Shown here piece after piece: positions 8,437 to 17,102 of a DNA stretch of 64,000 nucleotides. Source of the stretch: DAOVXM01 sp963746255 (GTDB lineage Bacteria > Chloroflexota > Anaerolineae > Anaerolineales > UBA4823); the NCBI GenBank assembly GCA_963746255.1, contig CAVVAJ010000007.1:806001-870000 (forward strand), read 5' to 3'. The translations under genes were made by a program, and so were the position numbers. The notes beneath the pieces are model-generated. The model worked only from the letters and a program-made list of their open reading frames with translations. It was not told the origin of the DNA and searched no databases. Each line of letters starts with the position of its first letter. The first letter of the stretch is position 1.

Positions 8437-9078
8437 CTATTTTTTCTGCCCGCTGGTAATTTCACTTGGTATCGCCAGTTGGGCGATTACCTGCCTAGTG
8501 ATATTTCTGAAACCAGCCTGTCCGAGCGCATCTTCCATCTGGAGCGGGCGACAGCCTCCACATACAATCGGACTGACCTTATATAGGGTCTTCCAAACGC
8601 TAACGATCATGTTGCTGCTGCGGTCAATGCCCTCGGTTAAGGTTATTATGGTGATCCTTCCACCGGGTTTGAGGATGCGCTTGAATTCACCTAAAATTCC
8701 GGGTATGTCCTTGAGCGGTATCATGTCGAGCACGTAAGCTGCGTAAACTCGCTCCATACTCTCTGCCTGCATTGGTATTTGGCGTGTGTCCGCGCGCAGC
8801 ACTGGGCTTTTGATGCGTTCTTGCGTGAGCCGCAGCATTATCGGCGATATATCTAGCCCAAAGGCGATACCATCCGGTTGAATTTCCTTTTCGATATGTT
8901 GCTGTTCTTTCCCTGTACCTACACCGACATTCAGAACCCGTAAGCCCGGTTCGAGCCGCAGCGATTTTAAACCACACGCCTTCGCTTTGCCCTCATACAT
9001 CTCAAACCAGTCATAACGGTGGCCAATGCGGTCATAGAATTTTTGAGCTTGCTGCCTGGATAGGGTCTCTGCGATCAT
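8437..9078 (-). CDS. Class I SAM-dependent methyltransferase
   Basis: Rossmann-fold methyltransferase of 213 residues. Motif I is VLNVGVGTGKEQQHI (residues about 45-59), followed by the acidic GLDISPIML strand, an ADTRQIPM loop and an FKRILKPGGRITI strand (post motif III). The family is the UbiE/Methyltransf_11 type; the substrate is unknown. Its ATG overlaps the TetR stop codon (ATGA), so it is the second gene of the regulated operon. Two conserved cysteines (CGGCRP) near residue 175 are unusual for the family and could bind metal or form a disulfide. Confidence 0.87.
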   Translation of the reverse strand: MIAETLSRQQAQKFYDRIGHRYDWFEMYEGKAKACGLKSLRLEPGLRVLNVGVGTGKEQQHIEKEIQPDGIAFGLDISPIMLRLTQERIKSPVLRADTRQIPMQAESMERVYAAYVLDMIPLKDIPGILGEFKRILKPGGRITIITLTEGIDRSSNMIVSVWKTLYKVSPIVCGGCRPLQMEDALGQAGFRNITRQVIAQLAIPSEITSGQKK

Positions 9079-9671
9079 TTTCTTATCCCCTCCAACAGCA
9101 TTTCCATTGCGGCAAGCGTGTGTTTGTCCAAATCGACATTCGCCTCATCGTAGATCCACAGCAGGAGGGTCCCCTCGATGATTGCTCCGGTGGCGATTGC
9201 CACCTCGAGGGGATTGACTTCTCGGAATTCGGCTCGTTCAATACCTTGCTGTATGAGTGGTGAGATTTCTTCCAAGTATTGTCTGAAGTAAGTTTTTAGT
9301 TTCTCTCTCACACCCTCATGCCGGAATGCCATCGCGTAGAATTCAAAGGTGATCGGCAGCGCTCCAAGCATTTGTTCGAGGCTGTTTATACTGTCTTTGG
9401 TAAATTGTAGCAGTCGTTCGCTGGCTGTCCCCGGTTTATTCTTGATTGCCACGAGATCGGTCATCTCTTGATCGAAGATGCGCGTGAGCAGTGAGATAAT
9501 GATCTCCTCTTTGCTGTCGAAATACCAGTATAGTGTCCCTTTACTCAAACCCGATTCGGCGACGATGTCGTCCATCCGCGCACCTTGGAACCCATTACGT
9601 GAGAAGACGACCATCGCTGCTTCTAGGATCTGATTTTTACGCTCATCGCTGATACCCCGTTTTGGGCTCAT
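9075..9671 (-). CDS. TetR-family transcriptional regulator
   Basis: Repressor of 198 residues with an N-terminal helix-turn-helix (about residues 12-58, with RMDDIVAESGLSKGTLYWYF) and a C-terminal ligand-binding domain. The start is set at the ATG at 9671, preceded by GGCGGA, because the longer frame (from 9710) would run through a 22-bp palindrome that looks like its own operator. It is the first gene of the minus-strand efflux operon, so autoregulation of the whole cluster is likely. The arrangement parallels E. coli CecR (YbiH) with ybhGFSR. Confidence 0.9.
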   Translation of the reverse strand: MSPKRGISDERKNQILEAAMVVFSRNGFQGARMDDIVAESGLSKGTLYWYFDSKEEIIISLLTRIFDQEMTDLVAIKNKPGTASERLLQFTKDSINSLEQMLGALPITFEFYAMAFRHEGVREKLKTYFRQYLEEISPLIQQGIERAEFREVNPLEVAIATGAIIEGTLLLWIYDEANVDLDKHTLAAMEMLLEGIRK

Positions 9672-9684
9672 TGGTTTCCGCCTA

Positions 9685-9706
9685 ATAAACTGACCAGTCG
9701 GTTTAT
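9685..9706. promoter_or_regulatory. TetR-type operator palindrome
   Basis: A 22-bp near-perfect palindrome, ATAAAC-T-GAC-CA-GTC-G-GTTTAT; only the central CA step and one pair break the symmetry. It begins 14 bases upstream of the TetR start codon. Half-sites of AAACnGAC type are common for TetR regulators. Position and symmetry support an autoregulatory operator. Confidence 0.68.
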
Positions 9707-9780
9707 ACAAGAATATACCAAAATCTTGGTGGAGTCAATCATTTTGCGAGATTCTGGGCGAGGATTCGTAGGTGTAATTC

Positions 9781-9789
9781 TGATATAAT
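9781..9789 (+). promoter_or_regulatory. Extended -10 promoter for tRNA-Sec
   Basis: TGATATAAT (TGn plus a consensus TATAAT) ends 16 bases before the tRNA. No good -35 hexamer is seen 17 bases upstream, as is normal for extended -10 promoters. Confidence 0.6.
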
Positions 9790-9805
9790 CCTGTTGCTTT
9801 GCAGT

Positions 9806-9899
9806 GGGGGTGGTTGGGTCCCGGTGGGCTCCCCGGTCTTCAAAATCGGTGGCGGGTCGCTTTGCGAGCCGCGGTGGGTTCGACTCCCATCCACTCCCG
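9806..9899 (+). tRNA. selC: tRNA-Sec (anticodon TCA)
   Basis: A 94-base selenocysteine tRNA. The acceptor stem has 8 pairs (GGGGGTGG at 9806-9813 with CCACTCCC at 9891-9898, one G-U), which is diagnostic of bacterial tRNA-Sec. The anticodon stem is 9833-9837/9845-9849 with loop CTTCAAA, anticodon TCA at 9840-9842. The long variable arm (9853-9871) pairs as 3+4 bp around one mismatch. The T arm is GTGGG-TTCGACT-CCCAT with discriminator G9899. CCA is not encoded. It implies SelA, SelB, SelD and at least one UGA-containing selenoprotein elsewhere in the genome. Confidence 0.96.
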
Positions 9900-9971
9900 C
9901 CTTTTTCTTTCTGCAGTATCCGGATAATTAAACATCAGTGAATTTATGCGTATAGGTAGATATTTCTCAAT

Positions 9972-11189
9972 ATGAGCCAAGTGGATTTCGATACTTTATC
10001 TGCAATCGTTGCACAGCACTTAAATATCCATGACATCACGAGAGGGGATACGAGCAGTCAGTACCTCGCTCGATATCGCGGTCAGTTGATCAGTCAAGAT
10101 ACTGATGCAGCCTATCAGCAGTTGACAAGGCAACTGGAGCCGTTCGACATCACCCCGCTTTTTCGGCTGGAAGGTGACCGGCATGTCATCAACCTAATCT
10201 CAGGCGTTTCGAATCCTAAGCCATCCCGCACATGGATTAATGCTCTGCTGTTTGTCTTAACAGTATTTAGCGTATTTTTCGCCGGAGTTTACTACACCTT
10301 AGGCGGTGTCTACCAAGGGCCACCAAATCCCGGCTTCAGCGATTTAGTTCCCTATATCAGAGCTAGTTTAGGTGGGGGTTTGGCTTTTACTGTCAGTTTA
10401 TTGGTGATATTGTTAGCCCATGAATTTGGGCATTATCTCGCCGGTCGCTATCACCGCGCACACGTTACCTTACCGTACTTTCTTCCTTTCCCTTTCAGTG
10501 CGTTTGGTACCATGGGTGCATTTATCCAAATGAAAGCACCGCCTAGAAACCGTAGTATCTTAATGGACATTGGTATTGCTGGTCCGCTCGCGGGGTTTGT
10601 CGTGGCTGTTCCAGTTCTGTTGATTGGCTTGCATCTATCGGAAACGAGTACTTTACCCAGCAGCCTCCAAGCGGGTCAGGGTTTGCAAATTGAAGGGAAT
10701 TCAATCTTATATCTTTTTGCCAAATACATTGTCTTTGGGAAATTGCTTCCTGCTCCTGGCAGCTATGGCGACATCTCGGTTTGGCAGTACTGGCTTGAAT
10801 ACTTTTTTACCGGTCGGCCTCTGCCGATGGGTGGCGAGGATGTGTTGCTTAGTCCGGTTGCGTGGGCGGGCTGGGCGGGGTTATTGGTCACCGCCTTAAA
10901 TCTGATTCCTGCTGGGCAGCTGGATGGGGGGCATTTATTGTATGTCCTGATGGGCAAGAAATCTTCATTGCTCTTACCAGTGATCTTGGGGATCTTGATC
11001 TTGTTGGGTTTTGTTTGGCCTGGTTGGTGGTTGTGGGCTATGCTCATCTTTGTTTTGGGGCGCTATCATGCCGAACCGTTAGATCAAATCACACCGGTTG
11101 GTGCAAATCGGAAAGCGCTTGCCGTAATTGGGTTAGTTGTGTTCGTGCTGGTCTTCACACCTGTCCCACTGCTGGCAGTCGGCATATAG
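9972..11189 (+). CDS. Site-2-protease-like M50 family membrane metalloprotease
   Basis: Integral membrane zinc protease of 405 residues. The metal-binding HEFGH motif is at residues 150-154 within a membrane helix. The second ligand motif (NLIPAGQLDGGH) is near residues 311-322. An N-terminal soluble domain of about 85 residues precedes six to eight membrane helices. The order of HExxH and the long N-terminal domain resembles EGY/S2P-like peptidases of cyanobacteria and Chloroflexi rather than RseP, as no PDZ domain is visible. It probably cleaves membrane-embedded substrates. It starts 72 bases after tRNA-Sec and may be read from the same promoter. Confidence 0.9.
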   Translation: MSQVDFDTLSAIVAQHLNIHDITRGDTSSQYLARYRGQLISQDTDAAYQQLTRQLEPFDITPLFRLEGDRHVINLISGVSNPKPSRTWINALLFVLTVFSVFFAGVYYTLGGVYQGPPNPGFSDLVPYIRASLGGGLAFTVSLLVILLAHEFGHYLAGRYHRAHVTLPYFLPFPFSAFGTMGAFIQMKAPPRNRSILMDIGIAGPLAGFVVAVPVLLIGLHLSETSTLPSSLQAGQGLQIEGNSILYLFAKYIVFGKLLPAPGSYGDISVWQYWLEYFFTGRPLPMGGEDVLLSPVAWAGWAGLLVTALNLIPAGQLDGGHLLYVLMGKKSSLLLPVILGILILLGFVWPGWWLWAMLIFVLGRYHAEPLDQITPVGANRKALAVIGLVVFVLVFTPVPLLAVGI

Positions 11190-11233
11190 GCTAGAGCGAC
11201 CGTTTGGTCGCATTGTATGCGGGGGTATTACAA

Positions 11234-13162
11234 ATGAATAAGAACAGCTTCACCCTTTCTCTGCTGTTCGCCACGGTTGTTGTATTTCTGGCTTCGTGTC
11301 GCTCGGCCCCCATTTCTACGCAACCAGCTTCGATACCTGCAACTTCTGCCGAACTTTCTGGTCCAACCGTACCAACGGCACTAGTTCCCCCAACTGAGAG
11401 TCCCACACAAATCAGAGAGTATCACCCTGTTTGGGTCATTTCTTGGGATGGTGCTCCGGCGAATGAAGTATATCGGCTGATTGAAAATGGTGATCTCCCC
11501 GCTTTTCTCGCCATGCAGGAAAAAGGCCTGCGTGCCCAATATCTTTGTTCAGTTAATCCATCGCTAACTGCGCCAGCTCAGAACAGCCTTTCTTCCGGTT
11601 CGCTGCCCAACCGGACTGGAATCGTGTCCAACCGCTACCATTTACCAAGCGATAATTTTTATTGGTACCGTTCTGGCTTTGAAGATGTGATGGACGATGC
11701 GGAGCCGCTCTGGGTGACCGCCTCAAAAGCAGGTTTGGTAACCGCAGCACTCTTTTTCCCTGGCGCCACCCCAAATCATCCCACACAATCCGCTGATTAT
11801 ACAGTGGGATACGGGCAGAGCGATGCCTATTCTCGACAGGAGACCCTCACCCTTAATCCAGCTGTTGGCTGGGAAAATCCACCCCCCTCTTTCAGTCCGT
11901 TGTTAGAAACAGAATATCAGATTCCGAAGGTAAACCGGGTCTATTTCCTGGCCGCTGATCAAACGGACGACGGCATGGAAAATTATGATTCTGTTTACCT
12001 CGGCCTAGAGAAGGTCATTACCACCGATATGGCGGAAGTAAAGATCGGTGAATGGGCGTCATTATTAATGCTCGCAGACGTGTCTGCAGGTGCCGATTTC
12101 CTCTTACAAGAGTTGAGCGCCGAAGCATTGACTTTTTATCATTCTGGTGTATATCACAATACTGCCTCTCCCCGCGCCATGCTTGAAAAGTTAAATGAAA
12201 GATTTGGCTATTACCAGCAAGGTGGGGATAGCTATGCTCTTGAGCATGGCTGGATCAACGAATCCCAATTCCTCGCGATGGTGCAGCGTAATGCACTATG
12301 GATGGCAGAAGTCTCATCATGGGTCTTTGAAAATTACCGACCAGACGTAATCTTCACCTGGCAGGAAGTATTTGATAGCACTGGTCATGTTTTTTATTTA
12401 CGTAACCCGCGCCAGGGTAGGTATGAGGATTCGAGTGTTAATCTGTACCGTGAATATTATCAGCAAGCGGTGAATATCGCTGACCAGTCGCTCAAGATCA
12501 TTCTGAAGGGGACAGATCTTACGAATGCGACTGTTATATTAGTTTCAGACCATGGAATGACCCCAGTTCATACCAATGTCTATGTGAATACTGTGCTGGA
12601 GCAGAATGGTTTTCTGGTTCTAGATGAACGGAATTATGTGGTCGTCGATGAGTCTAAAGCCCTTGCATTTACCTCCGGCGGCGCAATGCATATTTACATA
12701 AACTTAGTCAACCATGAACGGGATGGATTTGTACCTCATGATGAATACCAAGTAATCAAGGAGCAAATTATTGACTTGTTCTTATCGCTTCGGGACCCGG
12801 AGACAGGAGAAGATATTTTCCAAACCGTACTGCCCAGTGATGAATTAGGATCAATAGGACTGGATCATCCAAACAGCGGGGATATATTTGCCCAAGCATA
12901 TCCGGGCTATAACCTGGATAGCTGGCGTGGTAAGGATTATGGATTTTCTCCGAGCACTTTGCTCGGACAGCATGGTTATGATTCCCAGGATCCTGATATG
13001 TGGGGGATATTTATCGCCGCCGGATATAGTATCCAACATATGGAACAGGATATTCCCCCTGTCAATCTCATCGATATAGCCCCCAGCATCGCTGAGCTTC
13101 TCAACATAAGGCCGAGTGCCACCTCAGATGGTGTTGTGATTTCTGTAATTGCCGGTTACTAA
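11234..13162 (+). CDS. Alkaline-phosphatase-superfamily phosphodiesterase, lipoprotein
   Basis: Secreted lipoprotein of 642 residues. The signal ends in FLASC, with lipid-modified Cys about 22 residues from the start. A Pro/Thr/Ser-rich linker follows and then a type I phosphodiesterase/nucleotide pyrophosphatase domain. Metal-site motifs are visible: VISWDGAP near the start, the nucleophile region PSLTAPAQNSLSSGSLPNRTG, FDSTGH, LVSDHGMTP (near residue 438) and GQHGYDSQDPDMWG near the end. The ATG at 11234 is chosen because it gives a clean lipoprotein signal; a longer frame starts at 11204. Substrate unknown; extracellular phosphodiester or sulfate-ester hydrolysis is a family inference. Confidence 0.87.
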   Translation: MNKNSFTLSLLFATVVVFLASCRSAPISTQPASIPATSAELSGPTVPTALVPPTESPTQIREYHPVWVISWDGAPANEVYRLIENGDLPAFLAMQEKGLRAQYLCSVNPSLTAPAQNSLSSGSLPNRTGIVSNRYHLPSDNFYWYRSGFEDVMDDAEPLWVTASKAGLVTAALFFPGATPNHPTQSADYTVGYGQSDAYSRQETLTLNPAVGWENPPPSFSPLLETEYQIPKVNRVYFLAADQTDDGMENYDSVYLGLEKVITTDMAEVKIGEWASLLMLADVSAGADFLLQELSAEALTFYHSGVYHNTASPRAMLEKLNERFGYYQQGGDSYALEHGWINESQFLAMVQRNALWMAEVSSWVFENYRPDVIFTWQEVFDSTGHVFYLRNPRQGRYEDSSVNLYREYYQQAVNIADQSLKIILKGTDLTNATVILVSDHGMTPVHTNVYVNTVLEQNGFLVLDERNYVVVDESKALAFTSGGAMHIYINLVNHERDGFVPHDEYQVIKEQIIDLFLSLRDPETGEDIFQTVLPSDELGSIGLDHPNSGDIFAQAYPGYNLDSWRGKDYGFSPSTLLGQHGYDSQDPDMWGIFIAAGYSIQHMEQDIPPVNLIDIAPSIAELLNIRPSATSDGVVISVIAGY

Positions 13163-13348
13163 CTCAGCTGCAATATGGGGGTTTTTCATCGAGACTGGTG
13201 AGACTTTGCCACCCGCCGATGGCATTACGGTTTGGCAAATAACTTGCATTCTTATTGGCACCAATGCCTATCATTCTTGTGAAGATGCTAATAATTTCCT
13301 TGTCGGGATTTTTTCCCTATGCTAAACTCGCCAACAAGGGAGATGAGC

Positions 13349-15121
13349 ATGTCTGATGAGGTTATGCTCAAAGAGGCCATAGATGCTGCCAGGAAAGGTC
13401 AGCGCAGGCGTGCGCGCGACCTTTTTACCCGTTTGCTCCAAAAAGACCAGTCAAACCCTGATTATTGGCTGTGGATGAGTGGGGTCGTTGACACTGAAAA
13501 AGAACGTACATTTTGCCTGCAGCGCGTAATTCAGCTTGATCCAGATAACCTGGTAGCAAAAAAGGGGTTGGTATTAATTGGGGCCATGGAACCTGGGGAT
13601 AGTATTCGACCAAATCCGATCAAAAGACGTGACTGGCAGCTCGAACTTGAAGAAGAACCTCCCACTGGAATCCGGGCAATATTCGCCAATCGCATTCTCC
13701 GGAGAGCTGTCTACGTGGGAGCTGCAGTCATAGTCATTGCCTTGATTTTATCAGTCGTTCTTTGGCCGCGCACAAGGCAGATTAGCCTGGCTCGTCGGGC
13801 GACACGCACACCTGGACCTGCTCCAACCTATACACCCACACCAACTTATATTGGCTTTGGGGAAGAAGTAGTGCCAACTGCGGTACTAATCTTCGACGGG
13901 GTTCCCCCACTGTGGACATTGCTTGAAGCGACCTACACCCCGACCCCCTTCTACGTCAGCACACCGCACCCAGTAAGTGAGGCATATCGTACGGCTGAGC
14001 GCGCTTTTCAGGCTGGGGAATGGGAAAAAGCGCTTGGCTTCTACCAGCAAGCGCTGCAGGTTGAACCAGGGGCAGCGGATATCTACTATTACATGGCAGA
14101 GACGTATCGTAATATGGGGGATCCCGGGCGTGCTTTATCTGCTTACGGGACAGCTATAGAGTCGGACCCAACGTTTGGCGCGGCCTATCTGGGACGAATA
14201 CGCACTGCGCTTCTCCAAGAGCCGCATGCCGATATCATTGAAGACTTAAATCTTGCTTTACAATATGACCCTTTGCTTGCAGAGGGCTATTTTGAGAGAA
14301 TTCGATATTCATTGGAGACTGGTGATCTTGAAACAGCGCGCGCCGATCTTGATCGGGTGGCAGACTTAGCCGCGCATTCTCCTTGGCTATATATCTATCG
14401 GGCACAAATGTATTTGCACGACGGCAAAATTGCCCATGCTTACGTCGCTGCACGCCAGGCGAATCGGATGGATATCACCCTTCTGCCCGCATATTTCACC
14501 CTTGGTCAGACAGCATTTGAATATGGGGATTATGAGGCGTCGGTCGCCGCTTTCGACATCTATCATAAATATATTGCCGACAATCCTATTTCCTGGTTGT
14601 ATCTTGGGCGCTCCTATGAAGCGATTGATAACGAACAACTCGCGCTGGAAGCATATGATCAGGCTATTGCCTTGAATGCAGAACTACCAGATGTGTATTA
14701 TTACCGGGGGATGCTCTATTTGGATATGGGTGAAGGACAGAGGGCAGTCAACGATTTGCTCATTGCTCGCCGCTCCTATCCTGAATCATTTCACATGCGG
14801 ATTGCCCTAGGTCGCAGCCTAATAGCCGCTGAACGGTTCCAGGAAGGATTTGACACCTTCAGTGGAGCGGAAGAACTGGTCACAAATGATGCTGAAAGGG
14901 CCGAGTTTTTATACTGGCGATCCTTTGCTTTGGCAAATATGGGTGATGCTCCCCGCGCCTTAGTTAGTTTACAGGAATTATTAGACGCCGCCGATTTCGA
15001 GATCTCTGGTGAGTGGCGCAGCAAAGCAGATGAGTTACTGGGTTTATTAATAACACCGACTCCATCTTTATCCCCGACAATTACACCCACGATAAGAAGC
15101 AGTGCGACTGTGACGCCTTAA
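13349..15121 (+). CDS. TPR-repeat membrane protein
   Basis: Protein of about 590 residues. The N-terminal 80 residues contain one or two TPR-like helix pairs (EAIDAARKGQRRRARDLFTR). A single transmembrane helix (starting VYVGAAVIVIALIL, residues about 126-146) follows, then a Thr/Pro-rich linker and at least eight further TPR units (such as AERAFQAGEWEKALGFYQQA and YYYMAETYRNMGDPGRALSAYGTA). The C-terminus is again a Thr/Pro/Ser tail. The cytoplasmic N-terminus and extracytoplasmic TPR domain suggest a scaffold. The start at 13349 has AAGGGAG six bases upstream; ATGs at 13343 and 13319 are alternatives. Function not assigned. Confidence 0.83.
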   Translation: MSDEVMLKEAIDAARKGQRRRARDLFTRLLQKDQSNPDYWLWMSGVVDTEKERTFCLQRVIQLDPDNLVAKKGLVLIGAMEPGDSIRPNPIKRRDWQLELEEEPPTGIRAIFANRILRRAVYVGAAVIVIALILSVVLWPRTRQISLARRATRTPGPAPTYTPTPTYIGFGEEVVPTAVLIFDGVPPLWTLLEATYTPTPFYVSTPHPVSEAYRTAERAFQAGEWEKALGFYQQALQVEPGAADIYYYMAETYRNMGDPGRALSAYGTAIESDPTFGAAYLGRIRTALLQEPHADIIEDLNLALQYDPLLAEGYFERIRYSLETGDLETARADLDRVADLAAHSPWLYIYRAQMYLHDGKIAHAYVAARQANRMDITLLPAYFTLGQTAFEYGDYEASVAAFDIYHKYIADNPISWLYLGRSYEAIDNEQLALEAYDQAIALNAELPDVYYYRGMLYLDMGEGQRAVNDLLIARRSYPESFHMRIALGRSLIAAERFQEGFDTFSGAEELVTNDAERAEFLYWRSFALANMGDAPRALVSLQELLDAADFEISGEWRSKADELLGLLITPTPSLSPTITPTIRSSATVTP

Positions 15122-15227
15122 CTTCCCGCTCAACCATCCCTACATTAACGCCAACTACTGCAGCCTCTTCCCATTAGAGTTAGTATTTATTTCTTAGATT
15201 TCGCATATCTATGAATTCTGATATGCC

Positions 15228-15256
15228 TTGTCAGATTGGGACGTGCTTGCTATAAT
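15228..15256 (+). promoter_or_regulatory. Sigma-70-type promoter for fmdB-like gene
   Basis: TTGTCA (15228-15233), a 17-bp spacer and a consensus TATAAT (15251-15256), with transcription expected near 15263. It is one of the best promoter matches in the window and lies 48 bases before the start codon. Confidence 0.75.
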
Positions 15257-15303
15257 CCCTTTTTGTGAATGCCTCATAGCAGGCATTATTTCGAGGTGGC
15301 TAA

Positions 15304-15594
15304 ATGCCAATATATACGTATCGGTGTGAAAACTGTGGAGTCCAATTTGAGCGTCAGCAGAGCTTCTCTGATGCTTCGTTAGAACAATGCCCGGAATGCA
15401 GTAAAAATGCATTACGCAAGGTTTACCTACCGGTTGGGATTGTTTTCAAAGGATCTGGATTCTACGCCACAGACCATCGTTCACCTTCTGGCGCTAGTGC
15501 CACAAAATCAAAAGAGAAGAGTTCCGAATCAGATACCAGCAGTGAGAAAAAGTCAACCGAAAAGATAGAACCAAAAGAGAAAAAAGAAAACTGA
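15304..15594 (+). CDS. FmdB-family zinc-ribbon protein
   Basis: Small protein of 96 residues. The N-terminal half is a typical FmdB zinc ribbon: MPIYTYRCENCG, then CPEC about 22 residues later (CxxC...CxxC), then GIVFKGSGFYATD. The C-terminal 40 residues are a Lys/Ser/Glu-rich disordered tail, as is usual in Chloroflexi and actinobacterial members. The family was first linked to regulation of formamidase and amidase genes, but most members lack a proven role. GAGGTGG precedes the ATG. glnA follows about 110 bases downstream, perhaps in the same transcript. Confidence 0.9.
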   Translation: MPIYTYRCENCGVQFERQQSFSDASLEQCPECSKNALRKVYLPVGIVFKGSGFYATDHRSPSGASATKSKEKSSESDTSSEKKSTEKIEPKEKKEN

Positions 15595-15662
15595 TGTTGG
15601 CAATTGTTTGTAGATATTTAAGCGTTAGCGGCCAATAAAAATCAGATAATCGGACAAAACTT

Positions 15663-15685
15663 GGGCGCCTCGTTCAGAGGCGCCT
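15663..15685 (+). promoter_or_regulatory. Strong hairpin in glnA leader
   Basis: GGCGCCTC (15664-15671) and GAGGCGCC (15677-15684) form a perfect 8-bp G/C-rich stem with loop GTTCA; a G-U pair extends it to 15663/15685. It ends 6 bases before AAGGAG, the glnA ribosome binding site. A short T-stretch (CTTT) follows. It could be a weak terminator of the fmdB transcript or a leader element of glnA. Confidence 0.55.
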
Positions 15686-15703
15686 GCTTTAAGGAGCAAA
15701 AAA

Positions 15704-17044
15704 ATGATGCAAAAGGAAGAGCTTATTAATCAAGTTAAAGAGGATGCAGTTAAGTTCATCTCGTTGCAGTTTACCGATGTTATTGGGTCCGTAAAAAGTG
15801 TGGATATCCCGAGTGAGCGTTTACCGGATGCATTGGCGGAAGGCATCTGGTTTGACGGGTCATCGGTCGAAGGGTTCGTTCGTATCCAAGAGAGTGATAT
15901 GCGCTTGGTGTTGGACGCCGGGACATACGCTGTGTTGCCCTGGTCGCCTTCCGAGCTCCGCCGGGCGCGCGTTTTCTGTGATATTTATCAACCAAATGGA
16001 GAACCGTTCCTGGGAGATCCGCGCGGCAACCTTAAGCGCATCTTAGCCAAGATCGAAGCACGCGGTTGGACTTATAACGTTGGTCCTGAACCGGAATTTT
16101 TCCTTTTTAATCGGAATGGTCCTGGATCTATCCACCCCGTACCCCATGACGTCGGTGGTTATTTTGATTTCTCAGCGAATGACAGCGCAGTCCGCGTCAG
16201 AACCGAGTTAATGGAAGCGCTCGCTGGGATGGGTTTAGAAGTCGAGATGGGCCATCATGAAGTCGCTTTGGGACAACATGAGATTGATTTTCGTTTTACC
16301 GATGCCCTCCAGGCTGCCGACAATATCCTCACGCTGAAATACACGGTTAAGGCAATTGCAGCTCAGCACGGATTGGTTGCTTCCTTTATGCCGAAACCAA
16401 TCTTCGGTGTTAATGGCTCTGGCATGCACTGCCACCAGTCCTTGTTCAATCAACTGGGTGAAAACCTATTTTTTAATGCCGATGATACCTACTTTTTGTC
16501 AGACTTAGCCTATGGTTTCATCGCCGGTCAGTTACTGCATGCCCGTGCATTAGCCGCCATCGTCGCACCCACTGTAAACTCCTACAAACGATTAGTGCCA
16601 GGTTATGAAGCGCCAGTTTATATCGGGTGGGCTCAAATCAACCGCTCGGCGTTGATCCGAATACCGCACTATAGCGTTGGACGTGAGAAATCAATCCGTG
16701 CTGAATTGCGTTTTCCTGACCCTTCGGCCAATCCCTATTTGGCGCTTAGCGTGATGCTTGCTGCTGCTTTGGACGGTATCGACAATCCAATTAACTGCCC
16801 TGATCCCCTAAATGAAGTCAATGTCTATCTGCTTTCTCTAGCCGATCGTGCGAAAATGAATATTGGCGAGCTTCCCGGCTCATTGGCGGAAGCCCTGCGA
16901 GAGCTCGACAATGATCAGGTACTGCAGAGTGCCATCGGTCCTGTTATATATGAAGCATTTAAACGTGCCAAATGGGCTGAAGTCGACGAATCTCGAATGA
17001 GTGTGACGGATTGGGAAATAGCCCGCTATCTCGAGACTGCATAA
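15704..17044 (+). CDS. glnA: Type I glutamine synthetase
   Basis: Cytoplasmic enzyme forming glutamine from glutamate, ammonia and ATP. Its 446 residues match the short GSI-alpha subtype. Motifs: FDGSSVEGFVRIQESDM (N-terminal domain), GPEPEFFLF, VNGSGMHCHQSLF and KRLVPGYEAPVYIGWAQINRSALIRIP (ATP and glutamate sites). I do not see the NLYDLP adenylylation site of GSI-beta enzymes, so control by adenylylation is unlikely. AAGGAGC lies upstream of tandem ATG codons. A strong hairpin precedes the ribosome binding site and a terminator follows the stop. Confidence 0.96.
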   Translation: MMQKEELINQVKEDAVKFISLQFTDVIGSVKSVDIPSERLPDALAEGIWFDGSSVEGFVRIQESDMRLVLDAGTYAVLPWSPSELRRARVFCDIYQPNGEPFLGDPRGNLKRILAKIEARGWTYNVGPEPEFFLFNRNGPGSIHPVPHDVGGYFDFSANDSAVRVRTELMEALAGMGLEVEMGHHEVALGQHEIDFRFTDALQAADNILTLKYTVKAIAAQHGLVASFMPKPIFGVNGSGMHCHQSLFNQLGENLFFNADDTYFLSDLAYGFIAGQLLHARALAAIVAPTVNSYKRLVPGYEAPVYIGWAQINRSALIRIPHYSVGREKSIRAELRFPDPSANPYLALSVMLAAALDGIDNPINCPDPLNEVNVYLLSLADRAKMNIGELPGSLAEALRELDNDQVLQSAIGPVIYEAFKRAKWAEVDESRMSVTDWEIARYLETA

Positions 17045-17063
17045 TATGGATCGCTAAAGTTAT

Positions 17064-17093
17064 AAAACGGTCAGCCAGTCGGTTGACCGTTTT
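17064..17093 (+). terminator. Intrinsic terminator downstream of glnA
   Basis: AAAACGGTCA (17064-17073) pairs perfectly with TGACCGTTTT (17084-17093) around a 10-base loop, 20 bases after the glnA stop. The A/T tails make it usable in both directions, and the next unit lies on the opposite strand. Confidence 0.75.
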
Positions 17094-17102
17094 GAATTAA
17101 TT

